A stretch of 64,000 nucleotides of DNA from Papaver somniferum (Eukaryota > Streptophyta > Magnoliopsida > Ranunculales > Papaveraceae), in assembly GCF_003573695.1 (NCBI RefSeq), contig NC_039358.1, forward strand, positions 10,458,326 to 10,522,325, given 5' to 3'. Below the pieces are notes generated by a model. That model was not told the DNA's origin. It saw only the letters and a list, made by a program, of their open reading frames with translations, and did no database searches. Of this stretch, positions 35,839 through 47,469 are shown one piece after another. Both the position numbers and the translations under genes were made by a program. The stretch's first letter is position 1; each line of letters begins with the position of its first letter.

Positions 35839-36178
35839 GTAAAACCCTAATTCTTCATGATTTTCTGGTTCATGATTTTTCTTTGTTTATAATCATTTTT
35901 CTTCGGTTTTGATCATATCGTTGTTTATGTTATGTGCTTTTGTGATTACATATATGAGAATTTAAGTTAAGTCCATTTTTCAACAAGGATCCTTGAACTG
36001 TTTGTTAAAATTCCTGACAGAGAAATTTCTTGATAAACTAAGTTTCATTTTTTGTGATTACGTATATGAAAATTTAAGTTCATTTTTCAATATGGATCCT
36101 TGAACTGTTTGTTGAATTTCCTGAGAGAGAAATCTCTTGATAAACTAAGCTTCATTTTATTTTATTTTTGAGTTATAG
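35839..36178 (+). other. Probable 5' UTR intron of the F-box gene
   Basis: CTGTTCAG/GTAAAACC is a good donor and GAGTTATAG/GTGG an acceptor. Splicing would leave a short leader (from about 35800) joined 18 bases before the ATG at 36197. Unproven without transcripts. Confidence 0.5.
35942..36165 (+). repeat. Two-copy ~112-bp tandem duplication in the 5' intron
   Basis: Both copies run GTGATTAC, TATATGA, AATTTAAGTT, CATTTTTCAA, GGATCCTTGAACTGTTTG, TTGATAAACTAAG, TTCATTTT. They start at about 35942 and 36054. Confidence 0.8.
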
Positions 36179-36196
36179 GTGGTAAGGAAAACTACA

Positions 36197-37492
36197 ATGG
36201 AGAAGATGGATTCTTTTTCTGCTGCTGCTGCTTCTAGTTTGTCTACACCGGCTTTGAGTTTGTGTAAGTTCGATGAAGATACCTTAAGAGAGATATTTAT
36301 TCGGTTGCCTATAGAATCTATTTTTAGATTTAGTTGTGTATCAAAGCAATGTCTTTCGTTTACTGCGGATTCACGCTCTATGGCTAGAAAACGTAACAGT
36401 TTCACCCCTTTGGTACCCTGGGGATTCTTTTATGAGTACTGTTATGGGGGCTTGAAATTTGTGGCACCCAATAATCAGTCGAGATTCTTGCAGAATTATG
36501 ATGGGTTTTGCTTCAGCTTTCTTCCTTCCAAGATTTGTGATTGTGGATTTGTTGCGACTTTCGATTCAAATTTGGTGGAGTGCCCGTTAAAGAAAAAAGA
36601 TCATGAATATATTGCTATATTAGCGGCCAGCAGTAGCTTAGTTCTGTGTGCATTAGTAAATGTGTATGATTGGGAGAAAAAGACATATTATATCTGTAAT
36701 CCGCTGACCCAACAATACGTCACAATTCCTCACAATCAGTACGCAGATAAAATAGTTATACAAGGCTTAGTATGTCAATCTGATCCATGCTCGTCGCAAT
36801 TAACTCCAGCGTCTTACAAGGTGTTTTTCGTACCAGCTTTTTGCACTAGCAGTAGAACATTTGAGCTAGAAATTTACTGTTCTGATTTGGGTAGGTGGAA
36901 TTCCTTTGAAGTTACAAGCTCTGAAGAAATTACTTGGGATGGAATGCAGTGCAAAGATATAGTTACCCATAATGGTATCTCTTGCTGGATTGTTGAAGGA
37001 AATCGAGTTATAGCATATGATCTCAATATTGAGAATCACGAAATAGAAGACTCTCACCAATGCAGGTTGATCAATTTGCCTGAAATCAGTGGACCTAATA
37101 GACACTTTGAATGCTTTGGGGAGTCAGGAGGGCTACTCAGTTATAGCAGATGTCATGAGGGAATGTTACAGAATTGGGTATTGAATGAAGAAGAGTATAA
37201 GATAGGATCATGGGTTTGGCAGTTGGTTAACAGCTCCAACGTTACTGACATCTTACTGGATGAAGATTGCCAGGATGAGCGCGTCAGAGAACTATTTTCT
37301 ACTGGTAATATGGTTTATGATTTGGAACCGCTAGCATTCACCCAAGTGGAGCCTGATACAATGATCTTGGGCTACGACGCTAAATTCATTTTTGCTTACA
37401 GCATCAAAACCAGAATACTCAGGGTTGTCACCGGAGAATATATACAATGGGTCTCCCCATTTGTGGTTGCGCCATGGCCAACGCCGGTTTGA
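36197..37492 (+). CDS. F-box protein, 431 residues, intact
   Basis: The only uninterrupted host gene in the window. The F-box lies at about residues 25-62 (FDEDTLREIFIRLPIESI, then SCVSKQCLS), the region that binds SKP1 in SCF ubiquitin ligases; the long C-terminal part would choose the substrate. The C-terminal part has features of the plant F-box-associated type (WNSF, ICNPLTQQYVTIP, DCQDERVRELF) but no kelch or LRR repeats that I can see. ATG 36197 is preferred over an upstream in-frame GTG because it follows a splice acceptor, and MEKMDSFSAAAASS is a normal low-complexity start. It lies 405 bp downstream of the MULE, which may have changed its promoter. Paralogous distance to the gene at 38407 is large; the two are not recent duplicates. 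Confidence 0.85.
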   Translation: MEKMDSFSAAAASSLSTPALSLCKFDEDTLREIFIRLPIESIFRFSCVSKQCLSFTADSRSMARKRNSFTPLVPWGFFYEYCYGGLKFVAPNNQSRFLQNYDGFCFSFLPSKICDCGFVATFDSNLVECPLKKKDHEYIAILAASSSLVLCALVNVYDWEKKTYYICNPLTQQYVTIPHNQYADKIVIQGLVCQSDPCSSQLTPASYKVFFVPAFCTSSRTFELEIYCSDLGRWNSFEVTSSEEITWDGMQCKDIVTHNGISCWIVEGNRVIAYDLNIENHEIEDSHQCRLINLPEISGPNRHFECFGESGGLLSYSRCHEGMLQNWVLNEEEYKIGSWVWQLVNSSNVTDILLDEDCQDERVRELFSTGNMVYDLEPLAFTQVEPDTMILGYDAKFIFAYSIKTRILRVVTGEYIQWVSPFVVAPWPTPV

Positions 37493-38406
37493 TTATCATT
37501 TACTTGCCTGGGTTTCTTAGTTGAAATTACATTTTTCAAAATCTTGCATATTTCTTTTTACTAGATGAGTTTGAACTGGGCATCTATTTAAAGTAGTTAA
37601 CTTATGACTGTTGTCTTTTATATCTTGTTTCCTTTTGAAATAGCAACTTTACTTATCAAGCCTAAGCATCATAACGAAAAACAACATATATACAAACCAA
37701 ATTATTTAGCATCATAACGAAAAAAAAAAGAATTCGGTATACCTGAGTTCTTCTTCAGCCTAAGCATCTCTCCTTTTGCGAATTTGGTTGTCATCTAAAC
37801 GCAAGCACCACAAGATTGTGAACAGAAAATATCAACAAGAGCAAGACAGTCGACAACAATGGTTGAAAAAGAACTAATAACTCAAGAAAGGGCTAACAAA
37901 TTTCGTAGCCAGCATCAGTTGTAAAATTTGGGCTTGAAATATTGGCAGGGGCAGCGCGGACGCGTTCCCCCTCAAGAACAAATTATGACATAAACTCTCC
38001 CTCAATGGGGAGATCTTACGCGAGCGCCCTTCCGAAGTGCAGTGGAAGTCACCAACCTAGGCCATGATCCTTCATGATCAACCATAGACCCCGTCCAAGT
38101 AAGTATGTCTTCATGTCACATTTCAAGCTTCTCTTATAGGATCCTTTTCGTTATCTGTTTTCCTGTGTAATATATGTGGGACTAGGACTATTATCATCTT
38201 TCTAACACGTACAACGCCCAAAGGCATTATGTCTAGGGTTTTAGAAACTAGAGGAGTTTTTTGCTTCAATAAGTCAGATACCAAAGAGTTGATATTGATG
38301 CATATATGCTGACGGTAATGACCACTAATTGACTACGGGAAAAGAAAATAAAAACCTAACTCGGCTGCCACACACACTGCAAAAGACTAGAAATAAAGAA
38401 GCAACA
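37493..38406. other. Intergenic region between F-box genes
   Basis: Noncoding and AT-rich. About 37940-38100 is more GC-rich but without domain or repeat structure I recognise. A short duplicated AGCATCATAACGAAAAA occurs near 37665 and 37710. Confidence 0.5.
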
Positions 38407-38997
38407 ATGTCCAGCATTCCGGAAGATCTCTATCTTCAAATCCTTATAAGGCTACCAGTGAAATCCACGTTTGTATGCAAGTGCGTCTGCAAAAATTGGT
38501 TAGATCTAATTTCTAATCATCTGTTTGTCAAGATGCATCTTGATCTGAATATCCAAAAGAAGAACTATAATTACTCTTTTGATGCGAATGGTTCATCTGA
38601 CTTTATGCACTCCATAAGTTATGCTTCGTTACCGGAAGTAGCGTCTACGGATGGATTTCATGATGGTGTTGTTAAAATGGAGTACCCATTCAATTCTGCA
38701 TCTGAAAGTTTGGTTGAATTGAGAAGTTCATGTAACGGTTTGGTTTGCTTAGTTTATGGTGATCGTTTCACCAACTTCATCTAATGTCTTTGGAATCCAG
38801 CCACCAATGAGTTCAAGGAACTTCCCGAACCACCGTGTGAAAATTCGGAAGGAAGTGAGAACTGGAATTTGAAGAGTAATATCTGTGGTTTAGGTTATGA
38901 TTACAATATGGATGATTACAAGTTGGTGAAAGTTGAAGGCAAGAGTGGATGAAGGATAGTTTAGTCTGTGTTTACATGCTGGGATCAAATTCCTGGA

Positions 38998-39005
38998 ATT
39001 GCATT
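38998..39005 (+). repeat. hAT MITE target site duplication (left)
   Basis: ATTGCATT, repeated at 39190-39197. Confidence 0.85.
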
Positions 39006-39189
39006 CAGTGACTGAGGCACAAAGGGACAAATGGGGTCCCTAGACCCCACTTGTTTTTCCAACTCAGTGCTAAATAGCTCGGTTTTTTGGAAATTTTGGT
39101 AACTTTTGGTTTCCCAACTCAGTGCTAATATCCGTATTTCACTGCTTTTGGTTTGACCCCTCCACATAGACGTCTTGGCTCCGTCACTG
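39006..39189. mobile_element. hAT-type MITE, 184 bp
   Basis: Ends CAGTGACTGAGGC and, inverted, CAGTGACGGAGCC, flanked by the 8-bp duplication ATTGCATT. CAG-starting ends with an 8-bp duplication fit the hAT superfamily. No coding capacity. Two imperfect CCAACTCAGTGCTAA repeats lie inside. Removing it and one TSD copy restores the F-box gene sequence; the 192-bp insertion keeps frame. Confidence 0.85.
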
Positions 39190-39737
39190 ATTGCATTCAG
39201 ACTATCCCCTATAGGTTTACTTATAGTAGAGGATCTGGGGTAATTATTAGTGGAGCTCTTCATTGGTTAGTCTATACCTCGACCAAATCCACGGGTATCG
39301 TCTCCTTGGACATGAGCGACGAGAAATTTAAAGAATTGCAACTACCAGAACAACCCTTCGAAAAGAAGCAATTACACACTATGGGAGAATGTGAGGAGTG
39401 TCTATGTCTACTTTTTAATGATGATAAAAACGTTCTGTTTAATGTATGGGTGATGCAGGAGTATGGAGTTCAAGATTCTTGGTCTAAACATTTTTCCATT
39501 ACTCTCAAATCGGTTGCGAGTTATTCCTTTGTAAGTTTGATGTGGGTTTTCAAGACTGGTAAAATTCTACTTAAGATTTATAGTTATTTAGTTCTATATG
39601 ACCCGAGGAATGCAAGTAGTCTGACATGGATGAGCAAGAACCGAAAAATTTGGGTGACCGAAGCTGAGAACTATGTTGAAAGCTTGGTTTTACTGAATTC
39701 TGGTACTTATGTGGGCAGATAGAAAACTAAAGGTGCA

Positions 39738-40328
39738 ATGATGAAGAAACATGAAGTGCACGCGGAGGAGTACACGCTGGGATCAAATTCCTGGAATTGC
39801 ATTAAGACTATCCCCTATAGGTTTACTTATATTAGAGGATCTGGGGTAATTATTAGTGAAGCTCTTCATTGGTTAGTCTATACCTCGATCAAATCCACGA
39901 CTATCGTCTCCTTGGACATGAGCGACGAGAAATTTAAAGAATTGCAACTACCAGAACAACCTTTCGAAAAGAAGAAGTTACACACTGTGGGAGAATGGGA
40001 GGAGTGTCTATGTCTACTTTTTAATGATGATAAAAACGTTCAATTTGATGTATGGGTGATGCAGGAGTATGGAGTTCAAGATTCTTTGTCTAAACATTTT
40101 TCCATTACCCTCAAATCGGTTGCGAGTTATTCCTTTGTGAGTCTGATGTGAGTTTTCAAGACTGGTAAAATTCTACTTAAGATTTCTAGTTACTTAGTTC
40201 TATATGACCCGAGGAATGCAAGTAGTCTGACATGGATGAGCAAGAACCGAAAAATGTGGGCGACCGAAGCTGAGAACTATGTGGAAAGCATGGATTCACT
40301 GAATTCTGGTACTTATGTGAGCAGATAG
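39738..40328 (+). pseudogene. FBA unit 2
   Basis: Starts MMKKHEVHAEEYTLGSNSWNC and has no F-box. TGG has become TGA at 40149-40151 (VSLM-stop-VF), removing the last about 60 residues. Otherwise it keeps the full FBA C-terminal half. No promoter is apparent. Confidence 0.8.
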
Positions 40329-40343
40329 AAAACTAGATGCGCT

Positions 40344-40932
40344 ATGATGAAGAAACATGAAGTAAACGCGGAAGAGTACATGCTGGAATCAAATTCCTGG
40401 AATTGCATTCAGACTATCTCATATAGGTTTATTTATAGTAGAGGATCGGGTAATTATTAGTGGAGCTCTTCATTGGTTAGTCTATACCTCGACCAAATCC
40501 ACGTCTATCGTTTCCTTGGACATGAGCGACGAGAAATTTAAAGAATTGCAACTACCAGAACAACCTTTCGAAAAGAAGCGGTTACACATTATGGGAGAAT
40601 GGGAGGAGTGTCTATGTCTACATTTTAATGATGATAAAAGCGTTCAGTTTGATGTATGGGTGATGCAGGAGCATGGAGTTCAAGATTCTTGGTCTAAACA
40701 TTTTTCCATTACCCTCAAATCGGTTTCAAGTTATTCCTTTGTGAGTCTGATGTGGGTTTTCAAGACTGGTAAAATTCTACTTAAGATTTCTAGTTACTTA
40801 GTTCTATATGACCCGAGGAATGCAAATAGACTGACATGGATGAGCAAGAACCGAAAAATGTGGGTGACCGAAGCTGAGAACTATGTGGAAAGCATGGATT
40901 CACTGAATTCTGGTACTTATGTGAGCAGATAG
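40344..40932 (+). pseudogene. FBA unit 3
   Basis: A 2-bp deletion near 40447 (GAGGATCGGGTAA against GAGGATCTGGGGTAA) shifts frame early. The frame reopens at 40516 (MDMSDEKFKELQLPEQ) and runs to TAG 40932. Confidence 0.8.
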
Positions 40933-41476
40933 AAAACTAGAGGCGCTATGATGAAGAAACATGAAGTAAACGCGGAAGATTACATGCTGGAATCAAATTC
41001 CTGGAATTGCATTCAGACTATCTCATATAGGTTTACTTATAGTAGAGGATCTGGGGTAATTATTAGTGGAGGTCTTCATTGGTTAGTCTATACCTCGACC
41101 AAATCCACGGCTATCGTTTCCTTGGACATGAGCGACGAGAAATTTAAAGAATTGCAACTACCAGAACAACCTTTCGAAAAGAAGCAGTTACACACTATGG
41201 GAGAATGGGAGGAGTGTCTATGTCTACTTTTTAATGATGATAAAAACATTCAATTTGATGTATGGGTGATGCAGGAGTATGGAGTTCAAGATTCTTGGTC
41301 TAAACATTTTTCCATTACCCTCAAATCGGTTGCGAGTTATTCCTTTGTAAGTCTGATGTGGGTTTTCAAGACTGGTAAAATTCTACTTAAGATTTCTAGT
41401 TACTTAGTTCTATATGATCCGAGGAATGCAAGTAGTCTGACATGGATGCACTAGTACAAACCTTCACATAGGCCAC

Positions 41477-41980
41477 GTTTTTTGGCTTACAACCCAGCCA
41501 CGTTTCGGGTTATTTGTGTGGCTACTGGTCATCAGTATAACTATAGCCACGTTTTGTGTTACCATGTAGCCATAGTTCACCATTTGTTCATGGGTTTAAT
41601 CCTAAACCCATCAACTGTTGCCATAGGGTATCATTTGGTCATAGTTTTCAGTCTAATCCTATCAGATGTAGCCATAGATGCCTATATGACCACATTAAAT
41701 AATTATGTATGTGTCGAAAGTGTAGGATGGCAATGGACACACCTATTAATCCGTGGCGGAAAGAGGATTTATTTAGCCACATTGGTGTGTTTATGTGTCC
41801 ATAATATATCGTTTATTAGACACGCATATACTAACGAATTGACACATTTTATCAAACATGATAAAAGATTGACATATGGTTACACCTTTTTTTTTGGAGG
41901 ATTATGATATGGCTATACGAAAAACAAATTGTGACCATAGCATTGGATCCATTAGACATATGAGATTGAGTTTTAACTTT
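41477..41980. repeat. CACTA left subterminal repeat region
   Basis: Many GCCACGTTT, TAGCCA, GTGGCTA and GGTCATAG motifs in about 500 bases. The 141-codon open frame across it is a by-product. Confidence 0.7.
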
Positions 41981-42163
41981 TAAAGTACTAGCTATCCATG
42001 GTTGTTACTGAGTCTTTTCTTGGGATAATGTTTATGCTTGTTCACTGCAATACATAAATCTCAAGCTCTGGTATATAGAAGGAAATATTACAAGTGATTG
42101 TGGCATCCAAGGGAATTACAATACAGCGGGTGCAGCCGGGTGTTTTGGGAATTACAAGTGACT

Positions 42164-43250
42164 GAGCTTCATATTTATTTATTTCGATGATGTATCATGC
42201 TAGGTTTAAAGTCAGAACCCTCCCAGAGCTTCTTGGTTCATAGTTTGTATGCTGGTATACCATATTTGAAGTTCGAATCGACACTGAGCTTCATATTTAT
42301 CGATTTCGATAATGTATCATGCCAAGTTTGAAGTCAGAACCCTCTCAGAGCTTCTTGGTTCATAGTGTGTATGTCGTTATACCATATATGAAGTTCGAAT
42401 CAACATTGAGCTTCATATTTATTTATTTCGATGATGTATCATGTTAAGTTTGAAGTCAGAACCCTCCCGGAGCTTCTTGGTTCATAGTTTTTATATCGTT
42501 ATACCATATTTGAAGTTCAAATCGATATTGAGCTTCATATTTACCGATTTCGATGATGTATCCTGCTAAGTTTGAAGTCAGAACCCTCCTGGAGCTTCTT
42601 GGTTCATAGTTTGTGTGTCTTTATATCGAATTTGAAGTTCGAATCGACAATGAGCTTCATATTTATTGATTTCGATGATGTATCATGCTAAGTTTGAAGT
42701 CAGAACCCTCCCAAAGCTTCTTGGTTCATAGTTTGTATGCCGGTATACCATATTTGAAGTTTGAATCGACACTGAGCTTCATATTTGTCAATTTCGATGA
42801 TGTATCATGTTAAGTTTGAAGTCAGAACCCTCCCGGAGCTTCTTGGTTCATAGTTTGTATGTCGTTATACCATATTTGAAGTTCAAATCGGCACTGAGCT
42901 TCATATTTACCGATTTCGATGATGTATCCTGCTAAGTTTGAAGTCAAAACCCTCCCGGAGCATCTTAGTTCATAGTTTGTGATGCCGTTATACCATATTT
43001 GGAGTTCGAATCGACACTGAGTTTCATATTTATCGATTTCGATGGTGTATCATGCTATGTTTGAAGTCAGAACCCTCTCGGAGGTTCTTGGTTCATAGTT
43101 TGTATGCCGTTAAACCATATTTAAAGTTCGAATCGACACTGAGCTTCATACATATCGACTTGGATGATGTATCCTTCTAAGTTTGAAGTCAGAACCCACC
43201 CAAAGCTTCTTGGTTTATATTTTATACATCATTATACCACATTTGAAGTT
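42164..43250 (+). repeat. 122-bp satellite array, about nine units
   Basis: Units begin GAGCTTCATATTT at 42164, 42286, 42408, 42530, 42652, 42774, 42896, 43019 and 43141, so the period is 122 (one unit 123). Each contains TTTGAAGTCAGAACCCTC, CTTCTTGGTTCATAG and TATACCATATTTGAAGTTC. No coding potential. Confidence 0.95.
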
Positions 43251-45434
43251 CATGACCTGTATGACTAGTCAAAATTTCCTCAAGACCTATGTGACTAGTC
43301 GAAATTCAAATCGGAAGCATAAAGAAAAAGCACAAAAGCACAAAGAAAACACACTTTCTTATTTTTTCCTGCTTCCTTCCCATATATGTTTGGAATTTTT
43401 TTTTTATAATTGAAGGTCGATAATAATATCTTAAATTTATTGATATATTTTTGAATTTTTTTCATATGGAAAATTGATAATAAAATCGAATGCACAAGTT
43501 TGAACTAGCACAAAGAGAAACACACAAGCTTCTCAATCCGTATGAGCATCCTAAAATGAATCTATCCCGTCCCTTGATTTCTGCAATCCGTATGAACATC
43601 CTAAAGAGAATCTACACCATCCAAATTCTTTCAAATAATTTTTTTTGTTTTTTGTTTCTCATTTCCCTTTGCTCATTTTCAATCTCTTATCTTCCTCTCT
43701 AACACAGAAAACCCTATGATCAAACCTTGACCCAAACTTATCACCGTCCAAAACCTTTTAGACAAAATTAAAGCTTCATGTCTCTCTCTTCCCCCCCTCT
43801 TAACACACAAAAGAAACCCTAACTCTCAAATGTTCCTCCGGCTTCATTCGTTCACTGATTCATTCTCTGACTACCACCTCTGAATCCCCTTCTTTCTCAC
43901 TCTCTCTGTAAAAAAATTTGCTGAAGTAGTAAATGGATCTTTCACAAGACCTAAAAAATTGGATTCCACATAAGACCTAAAATTCAGAGAGATTTATTTC
44001 TCTCATCATTATTTATGTTTAATTTTCTTCATCTGAAACTAATGGCGGCTTCATTACCGATTTGGGAAACCGGTGAGGAGATGCAGAAATTCAGAGATGA
44101 AATTGGTGGCTATGAAACAGGCTGTTGCTGCTGATGGGAGAATCAAGAAACGGGGTTTGTTTGAATTCTTATTACATGAGATTTTGTGTCACTGATTTGA
44201 ATTTGGTCGCTGTTGAAGACATTGATGTTTGGGGATTCCTTTTGATTCCTAGGGTTTTTTTGTTCCTCTCTCTGTTGTAAGCATTCAATATCTTTTGCTG
44301 CATATATCCCTAATTGACATCAGCCTTGTCTGGTAACATTGAGTCAGTCCCTGATGTCACATTCATTATATCTACATGTTGTATTTCTGGTCACTCTTGT
44401 TTTTTCCTTTTTTATATTATTGTAAATTCACATAAGATATTTCTTAAGAATAATCATTAGTAAAGCTCGGAGGGTTGATTACTTGAATTTAACAGTCGTT
44501 TCTTGGATTCAAAATTCGGATAGAGTTTTGAGGCCAGATTTTGTTAGTTGTCTTAATAGATTATTGTATGTTATATTATGGTTGTGCCAACCTAGAGGAT
44601 TCCCTGTCAACTGCTGAAATCTATGCCTGAATAGCTTAGAACCTAAACTACTGCCTTTCTGCCCATTGTTCCATGAAGTTTATTTTGAACAATGAAAATA
44701 GTTAAATATATGCAGAAACATGGAAATTAGATGCCTCTATGCAGATCACTAGCCGAACCCCTTTTTACCATGTTGCTGCATTATTTTCTCTAGTTACATT
44801 TGGTATAAGCCGCTTCTAAATTAAGACTAGACTGGGCATTTCGTGAGTCAATTTTACAACTTACTTTTTGCTGGACTTCTTCACACCTCCCATACAGTGG
44901 AAGGTTGATTCGGCTGTACTTTGAATAGTGTCTACCCTATTTTAGTATGTGTAAGCATTTTCTTAAGAAGCTTATAATTTGTCCTTTTTTTTTATCACTC
45001 ACCAATTTTTCTCTTTTGGCATCTACGGCAGTGAGTTATCCTTCCATTCTCTGGTCAAGTAATTCAAGCCAAAGCCTTCAATGGAGACAAAGAGGGTCTC
45101 GAGAAAGGTGGGGATGAGCACAATGATATTATCTGCGTAACCTGCGGTCAGAACTTTCCCATGGGATGAGTTTTTCTATTGCCAAGAAATCTGTTGATTA
45201 GACGGAGAAGTGGGAATATAGGGATGAACTTGTAATTCTACAGCTTGTACCAACAAGAGAGTGTACCCTTGGGACAGCCTGCAGGTTTGTTTTTCTCTTA
45301 ATAGGGCTCAACTTATATCTCCTTCAGTATTTTATAATTCTTAGTAAGGATGAAATCTTGCTTGTGTCTCCCTCGCTACATAATGTCCGGATTCTTTTTA
45401 TGTGTATGTCCTGTTTCAATGTTTGACAGCTTGA

Positions 45435-45615
45435 CTAGTACATACCAGATAATTTGGAGCCTCGCACTGCCTTATTTCCAGGGTTACCATGACTAATAGA
45501 TTTGTGATGTCCATCTATATATTTCTAGTACATGCTAAAGGATTTGGAGCCTAGCACTGCCTTATCTCCAGGGTTGACCTGACTAGCAGATTTATAGTGT
45601 CCAATTATTCGATAT
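45435..45615 (+). repeat. Two-copy ~90-bp tandem repeat
   Basis: Copies from about 45435 and 45525 share CTAGTACAT, GATTTGGAGCCT, GCACTGCCTTAT, CCAGGGTT, TGACTA and TGTCCA. Confidence 0.75.
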
Positions 45616-47098
45616 GATGTCACAAAATTAGACCAGTCTTATGGTGAACATTAAGTCAATGTTCGGAATTTATTGTATTTTCTGATCATGCTTTTTTTTT
45701 GTGAGGTCGACAGTATTCTGTAAACGCTAGAGAGATGATGTTGACATGGCTTATAGGGTTGTGGATCACCATGTAAGGTTTTTCATCGAAGCTTCACTTC
45801 CTTAAAAAAAAATCAAAGCTTCACAAATGATTTCAAGTAAAACTCATCAAGGTCTGTCGTTTCTGCTCACACTAACACTGCTAGAAATCTCGTAGGAAGA
45901 AAGATGACTATTCTAGGTCTGTAAGGAGGTGGTGTACTATCAGAACATTGTTTCTGACTTGTTACTCCTAGTGGAGTTGATTTTGTTCAATCGCTTGCAA
46001 CATATATTTTCTTGGAAATATGTTCTGAATAGAGTGTCACCATATTAAACTCACATATATGATGTTGCTGGTGCTCAAGAATGTGATCATGGAAGTTCAT
46101 TTCTCTAAGTAAAAAAGGTATAACTTAATCCAACTTGCTTGTCTGTATCTGAAAAATGAGATGAATTGCTGTTAGAGCTCTTGCCTGTTTGTGATCCCAA
46201 TGAGAATGTCTTTCTGTTGATGCTGCTTTTTTTTTATTTTATATTTAGTATCGCATTTTCTGGGCTTATGAAACTGGGTGTTAGGGTAACGTCTTCAACT
46301 ATTATTCAGTGTTCACCATGTATAAATGTCCTACATATTATGTATGTTACTGTATTTTGTGTTCAGTTGAACACATACTTCGGCCATTACATCTTTGTCT
46401 AAATCTCTGAGCCACTTGTCATATTTTGACTTGTACGCGCGATTCACAAAAGTTATCATTATGCTTATGACCTCGGGTGCTGATTTTTATTTTCTTTTTC
46501 ATTTCATATTAGGAATCTGACAATGTTCCTGAACCTGTTGAATTGTTACCAAGAGAATTTATTGAGGTTGCCACACCTGGGAAAGGTCTGCGTGCTGTTC
46601 ATGTTTTTGAATAGTCTTGCTTCTTGGGTTAGATGTGTTGTTATCTGGAACTGGTGTCTGAAAATTTATTCTTTAATGGCAGTGCAAGAGGCCGAGATGG
46701 ATAGAGCAAAGGAGGCAACCTGATCTGAGTCCTGACGAATCTGGAATCAAGAGTAAGAATTCTTTTCCTCGTTCTTAATTGGTATAAGAAGTGCAAACTC
46801 ACAATACTTATGTAATAGTTTGACCTTGAGGATTAACTAAAACAATAGTTTGACCTTGAGAATTAACTAAAACACGTCCTCCTCTATATAAAAAAATAAG
46901 CCTGCTATTCTATATTCACATACATCATCTTGTAAATTGTAATTTCTCTCCAGACGATTGCATCAGAGGATTCAGGGTGTTGAACATCCAGGGAAGGTGA
47001 GAGGTACTTGATACTTTTAGGGAATTATTACTTTTTGTAAATTTTTTACTTAGGTGGTTTACCAGAATCTAAAATCTACTTTTATGTAATGGCAACAG

Positions 47099-47202
47099 GA
47101 AAAACATAACACATGCCCAGTTTGTAGACATGAACTTCCTACAGATAATTAAGCGTATGAGATCTGGAAAGAGAGTGAGAAAGAGGCTGAAAAAGCGTAA
47201 AG
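47099..47202 (+). pseudogene. Captured C-terminal exon of an AIP2-like RING E3 ligase gene
   Basis: After an AG acceptor the frame reads EKHNTCPVCRHELPTDN, stop, AYEIWKESEKEAEKA, stop, followed by a GT donor. The second half of a RING finger (CPVC) followed by RHELPTD, YE, WKE and EKEAE is the signature of the plant AIP2-type E3 ubiquitin ligases, as I know that family. Two stops and the lack of the first RING half make it non-functional. It lies 1.1 kb from the right end of the CACTA element. Confidence 0.75.
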
Positions 47203-47469
47203 GTATGCCGCAAATTATGTATGTTGAGACTCAATTAACTTTAGATAATAAATAAACTTGGGTCTTTGTATAGCAGTTTACCGAATTTTTAAAAGCAATT
47301 GTAATAGATGTAGCAGAACCAATAATGGTGTTACTATCAGAGTTTACTCTTGTTTATATAAAATCTTAAGATTCGATAACTGGTTCAATTCTAATTGTAG
47401 TCTTGATTAATTTTTTATGGATGGTTATTTAGGTGAATTTTGCTACAAATGATAAAAGAGGTGGCCAAT

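Larger units (their letters stand above)
38407..39722 (+). pseudogene. F-box/FBA-type gene, broken by a stop, a frameshift and a hAT MITE
   Basis: ATG 38407 (MSSIPEDLYLQILIRLPVKS) starts a typical F-box (residues about 4-44), followed by RSSCNGLVCL. TAA at 38782-38784 interrupts just before CLWNPATNEFKELP, the hallmark of F-box-associated proteins, which follows in the same frame with GLGYDYNMDDYKLVKV. A one-base frame change near 38943 moves to EWMKDSLVCVYMLGSNSWNC. A 184-bp MITE then splits the coding region at 39006. The remainder (IPYRFTYSRGSGVIISGALHWL to NSGTYVGR) is the C-terminal FBA half, ending TAG at 39720-39722. It is the source-like copy for the 606-bp units that follow and the only one with an F-box. 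Loss of function is clear. Confidence 0.85.
43700..47210 (+). other. Gene-like captured region inside the CACTA element
   Basis: CT-rich leader-like sequence (about 43780-43910) precedes ATG 44041 (MAASLPIWETGEEMQKFRDE). Several exon-like patches follow, separated by AT-rich intron-like DNA (about 45060-45170 with QAKAFNGDKEGLEKGG and CVTCGQN; about 46515-46575 with VPEPVELLPREF; 46682-46735). Only the last patch (47099-47202) is recognisable. Frames are broken throughout, so a transduplicated gene or a chimera of several is more likely than a working gene. Confidence 0.45.

Noticed and set aside
41482..41907. 141-codon frame at the CACTA left end
   Set aside because: Composed of subterminal repeat motifs, with no transposase features.
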